Assembly: GCA_003695005.1 (NCBI GenBank)
Contig: RFJE01000196.1
Location: 1 to 8,539 of the forward strand
Length of the DNA stretch: 8,539 bases
Origin: Candidatus Hydrogenedentota bacterium
Lineage (GTDB): Bacteria > Spirochaetota > Leptospiria > Turneriellales > J094
Direction: 5' to 3'
Shown in pieces: positions 6,311 through 8,539 of this stretch. Each line of letters starts with the position of its first letter. Position 1 is the first letter of the stretch. Both the position numbers and the translations under genes were made by a program. The notes below the pieces were generated by a model. The model searched no databases and was not told the DNA's origin. It saw only the letters and a list, made by a program, of their open reading frames with translations.

Positions 6311-7396
6311 ATGAAGATAGTGATCCTCGCTCTGATTATTTTATTGATTGCTATTTTTTTGTATTGGCTTGTTTTAAAGATTCTGTTTTCCGAAAAAGAT
6401 ACCTATTCCCGCATTCTTACCTTGCAAACCGACAATGTACCACTAACTTGTTTTGTATATGAGCCTACGAAAAAGCTTAAAAAAACTAAAAAAACACCCG
6501 TTATTCTAGTGCATGGCATTGCGTCGAATCATCGATTTTTTCAGTTAGGGAAAGACCAAAGTTTTATTACTACTCTTACGCAAGCAGGTTACTGCGTCTA
6601 TGCCATTGATTTAAGGGGTTTTGGTGCTTCTCGAAAATATGCCCGTAATGATGTAAGCTTAAATCAACTAGCCGAAGATTCTAAAAAATGGATTTATGCT
6701 GTTTTACGAGATTTTTACTCTTCCGACATACCTAATAAGAAAAAAAAGAAAGTGATTTGGATTGGACATTCTCTTGGTGGAATTGTATTAACACTTGCTT
6801 TTAAGAAATATCCAAAACTCAATAAAAGGGTTCGAAAGTTTGTTGCGATTTCTGTGCCAATGTCCCCGCCAAGTCCCGAACACCCCGCGTTTCTTTTTGC
6901 TAAAAAAATCCCGCTAATGCTAAAATGGATTCCTTTAAAACTATTCGCTCTTTTTACAGCCCCGTTCGTAAGCCCTTTCCAAACAGCCTATGATTTTCTT
7001 AGCACCACTACTAATACAGTGGGTACAAAAAGACTTCGCCGTCTTTTAGCGAATGCTATTTCAGACATTCCTTCTTTACTTATGAAAGAGCTTTTGCACT
7101 GGGTTTATACGGGAACAATTCACGAAGTAAATGCGTTTTCGCCTCTTTCACAATACATCACTTGTAGAACTCTTTTTATCACAGGCCGTTTAGATTTAGT
7201 TTGTGATCCGTGGACACTATCACAAGATGTAAAATTAGCAGCCACGAAAAAGAAAAAGAAAAAATTAGTGATAGCATCTCGTAAGCAAGGCTTTTCCAAA
7301 GATTTATGTCATACCAGTATCATCCATTCTGATTGTGCAAGACGTGAACTTTATCCCTTCATTTTAGAATTTCTTTCTTCTAAAAAAGAAAGCTGA
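6311..7396 (+). CDS. Membrane-anchored alpha/beta-fold serine hydrolase
   Basis: A 361-residue protein. Residues 1-26 are a single hydrophobic segment starting MKIVILALII with no cleavage site evident, so the enzyme is probably anchored in the inner membrane. The core is a classic alpha/beta hydrolase: the oxyanion turn VHGI at 67-70, a D-x-RG-x-G strand-turn from D100 (D100, R102, G103, G105), the nucleophile elbow G152-H-S154-L-G156, a probable acid D295 in TGRLDLV, and a probable base H334 in a C-H-T motif near the C-terminus. Known family activities include esterase, lipase, lysophospholipase and thioesterase; substrate cannot be told from sequence. A predicted cap region lies at about 185-265. 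Lys-rich runs are seen at 55-61, 143-147 and 313-318. Its ATG lies one base after the TPR gene stop, indicating translational coupling. Its last 46 bp overlap the convergent panE-like gene. Confidence 0.9.
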   Translation: MKIVILALIILLIAIFLYWLVLKILFSEKDTYSRILTLQTDNVPLTCFVYEPTKKLKKTKKTPVILVHGIASNHRFFQLGKDQSFITTLTQAGYCVYAIDLRGFGASRKYARNDVSLNQLAEDSKKWIYAVLRDFYSSDIPNKKKKKVIWIGHSLGGIVLTLAFKKYPKLNKRVRKFVAISVPMSPPSPEHPAFLFAKKIPLMLKWIPLKLFALFTAPFVSPFQTAYDFLSTTTNTVGTKRLRRLLANAISDIPSLLMKELLHWVYTGTIHEVNAFSPLSQYITCRTLFITGRLDLVCDPWTLSQDVKLAATKKKKKKLVIASRKQGFSKDLCHTSIIHSDCARRELYPFILEFLSSKKES

Positions 7397-8277
7397 TGGT
7401 AAATGGTTTCCATTTTAGGGGCGTGTATATTTTGCCTATTGGCAATTCGTAACGGTTCGCCTAAAATGGCCTCTACTTCCATTGGCCGATGATTTTCAAA
7501 GTCTAAAAGCATCGAAGTTTTATATGGCTTCATTTTGCGGGTTTTGTCTAACATGTCTTCAATGAAATCATCGGAAATGCTATGGCCTTCGGCATTAGCA
7601 ATTTGTTTGGTTTCTTGCATTAAATCTCTGCAAAGTTGCACTGCGTGTTTTGAATTCATCATTTCTTCAGTAGAAGCTTGTAAAATAACGGAAAGTGGAT
7701 TAAAAGGAATATTCCAAAATAGTTTTTGCCATCTTGCTTTTCGTAAATTCTCCGAAACTTCCACAGGAACAGATACGCTCTCGAAAATATCGGCAAGTTC
7801 TTTTGCAATGCTTTTTTCCTTTCCATACGGCGCTAGCACTAATCGACCATAGTCTAAATGGTGAATGGCTTGCTGGTCTCGAAAAACACAAACAAAAGCA
7901 AGCCCACCAATCAAAGGATTCGAGGGAAATAAACTGTGAATTTTTTCATCATTGCCAATGCCATTTTGCAACAGCACAAGGACACTACTTGCTTTCCAAA
8001 CAGGTCGGATTAAAGAATTATAGTCAATTTCCGGCAAAGCTTTTACTGTAATCAAAATAATATCAGCAGGCGACATTTTAGTAGGGGAATCAAAAATTTC
8101 CACTTCCATGTCTTCTTTGCCCCAGATACTATCCACTTCTAGTTTTCGAATTCCTGCCATGGTACGGCTCTGGTATTGAACTTTTAACCCTGCTTTTTGC
8201 AGTCGGCTACCATATAAAAGCCCAACAGCGCCTGCTCCTATCACCGCTACTGTTTTTTCCACAGTTTCGAATTTCAT
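7351..8277 (-). CDS. panE: 2-dehydropantoate 2-reductase (ketopantoate reductase, PanE/ApbA family)
   Basis: A 308-residue protein, close to the usual family length. It is predicted to reduce ketopantoate to pantoate with NADPH, the second committed step towards pantothenate and coenzyme A, in the cytoplasm. The N-terminal Rossmann domain has G14-A-G-A-V-G19. Residues corresponding to the known E. coli PanE active site are visible: K79, N105 in LLQNGIGN, K185, N189 and N193 in the KLFWNIPFNP block, S255, and E267 in the PMEVEAILG segment, followed by the typical G273. All key catalytic and binding residues are present, so it should be active. No other pan gene is in the window. The family also has paralogues acting on other 2-oxo acids, so the substrate is likely but not certain. 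No clear ribosome site precedes the ATG. Its 3' end overlaps the opposing hydrolase gene by 46 bp. Confidence 0.88.
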   Translation of the reverse strand: MKFETVEKTVAVIGAGAVGLLYGSRLQKAGLKVQYQSRTMAGIRKLEVDSIWGKEDMEVEIFDSPTKMSPADIILITVKALPEIDYNSLIRPVWKASSVLVLLQNGIGNDEKIHSLFPSNPLIGGLAFVCVFRDQQAIHHLDYGRLVLAPYGKEKSIAKELADIFESVSVPVEVSENLRKARWQKLFWNIPFNPLSVILQASTEEMMNSKHAVQLCRDLMQETKQIANAEGHSISDDFIEDMLDKTRKMKPYKTSMLLDFENHRPMEVEAILGEPLRIANRQNIHAPKMETIYHQLSFLEERNSKMKG

Positions 8278-8350
8278 TTAAGATGTGCTGTGTAAAGGAT
8301 TCTATCGTAAGGCTTAGCGGGTAAGCGCTTATTGATTCCCTATAATTTAT

Positions 8351-8368
8351 GAGGGGGGACACCCCCTC
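8351..8368. other. GC hairpin (7-bp perfect stem)
   Basis: GAGGGGG (8351-8357), loop GACA, then CCCCCTC (8362-8368). The stem is perfect and strong. On neither strand is it followed by a T-run: CGCTCC follows on plus and ATAAATTA on minus. It is therefore not a typical intrinsic terminator, though it could still pause RNA polymerase on transcripts entering from the right. Confidence 0.7.
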
Positions 8369-8372
8369 GCTC

Positions 8373-8400
8373 CAAAATCGTAGCCGCTCGGCTAGTTTTG
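8373..8400. other. Interrupted hairpin
   Basis: TAGCCG (8381-8386), loop CT, CGGCTA (8389-8394). Outer arms CAAAA (8373-8377) and TTTTG (8396-8400) also pair, across a small asymmetric internal loop. On the plus strand it ends in TTTT and so loosely resembles a terminator. The two-base loop implies that the innermost pair opens. Confidence 0.55.
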
Positions 8401-8427
8401 CACAGGATACGAATTTGTATCCTTGCA
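8399..8427. other. 11-bp hairpin with one bulged base
   Basis: TGCA-c-AGGATAC (8399-8410, bulged C at 8403), loop GAATTT (8411-8416), then GTATCCTTGCA (8417-8427). The AGGATACG part (8404-8411) can alternatively pair with CGTATCCT at 8471-8478, so two exclusive folds exist. Confidence 0.6.
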
Positions 8428-8539
8428 GAATAGCAAGAGATTAGAATTGTTCGTCCTCCATCCTGTCGGCCGTATCCTCACTACGATTTTTCCGCGACGT
8501 CCATGGATGGACTAGTGGCCCGCTCGCCGTGCGCGCTCG

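Larger units (their letters stand above)
8278..8539. repeat. Structured intergenic block, probable dispersed repeat or structured RNA
   Basis: 262 nt upstream of panE with no convincing gene. It contains a 10-nt palindrome TAAGCGCTTA (8322-8331), four hairpins (8351-8368, 8373-8400, 8399-8427 and 8492-8505; listed separately where strong) and two longer-range inverted repeats, 8374-8383 with 8481-8490 and 8404-8411 with 8471-8478. Composition shifts from AT-rich to GC-rich towards the window end, where CGCTCG occurs at 8521-8526 and 8534-8539. This pattern resembles a dispersed intergenic repeat, but copies cannot be checked from one window. A 31-codon reading frame (8349-8444, plus) runs through the hairpins and is not called. 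Confidence 0.5.

Noticed and set aside
7535..8051. Plus frames 7535-7852 and 7734-8051, and minus frame 7700-7891
   Set aside because: All overlap the panE-like gene, which has the full set of family active-site residues.
8349..8444. 31-codon plus-strand frame in the right-hand block
   Set aside because: It has no ribosome site and runs through three hairpins; it is more likely non-coding structure than a peptide gene.
8400..8539. Integron attC site
   Set aside because: No matching RYYYAAC and GTRRRY-type core pair was found around the inverted repeats, and no integrase is present.

Overview
The window is AT-rich bacterial chromosome with compact, mostly short-gap genes. It holds six protein genes and two tRNA genes, and ends in a structured, GC-richer non-coding block. 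Several traits fit a spirochaete of the Leptospira group: a lipoprotein signal with a relaxed lipobox, an FG-GAP repeat lipoprotein headed by a small Ig-like domain, tRNA genes without encoded CCA, and scarce strong Shine-Dalgarno sites. The assignment is an inference from gene style, not from a marker gene, and is only moderately secure.

Left part (1-4931, minus strand). Read in the direction of transcription, the order is an FG-GAP repeat lipoprotein (4931-3222), a small SRPBCC/START-fold protein (3113-2667), and a SWIM plus SNF2 helicase-like ATPase (2596 to beyond the left edge). The SRPBCC gene has a near-consensus promoter directly abutting its ATG, which suggests a leaderless transcript. 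The SNF2 gene follows 70 nt later with no clear terminator, so the two may be co-transcribed. The SNF2 reading frame is open to base 1 and lacks its C-terminal helicase lobe only because the window stops.

Middle (4932-7396, plus strand). After a divergent intergenic region come tRNA-Thr(UGU) and tRNA-Tyr(GUA). A TPR-like protein gene starts 42 nt later, and a membrane-anchored alpha/beta hydrolase gene starts one base after its stop codon. There is no visible terminator between tRNA-Tyr and the TPR gene, so read-through from the tRNA promoter is plausible.

Right part (7351-8539). A ketopantoate reductase (PanE/ApbA family) gene lies on the minus strand and overlaps the 3' end of the hydrolase gene by 46 bp, tail to tail. 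Its upstream side (8278-8539) is a dense cluster of hairpins and longer-range inverted repeats, turning GC-rich at the window edge. It looks like an intergenic repeat element or a structured RNA.

No complete novel system (defence island, CRISPR array, phage, transposase) is visible. The most unusual items are the structured right-hand block, the possible leaderless promoter, and the recently duplicated repeat units of the lipoprotein.
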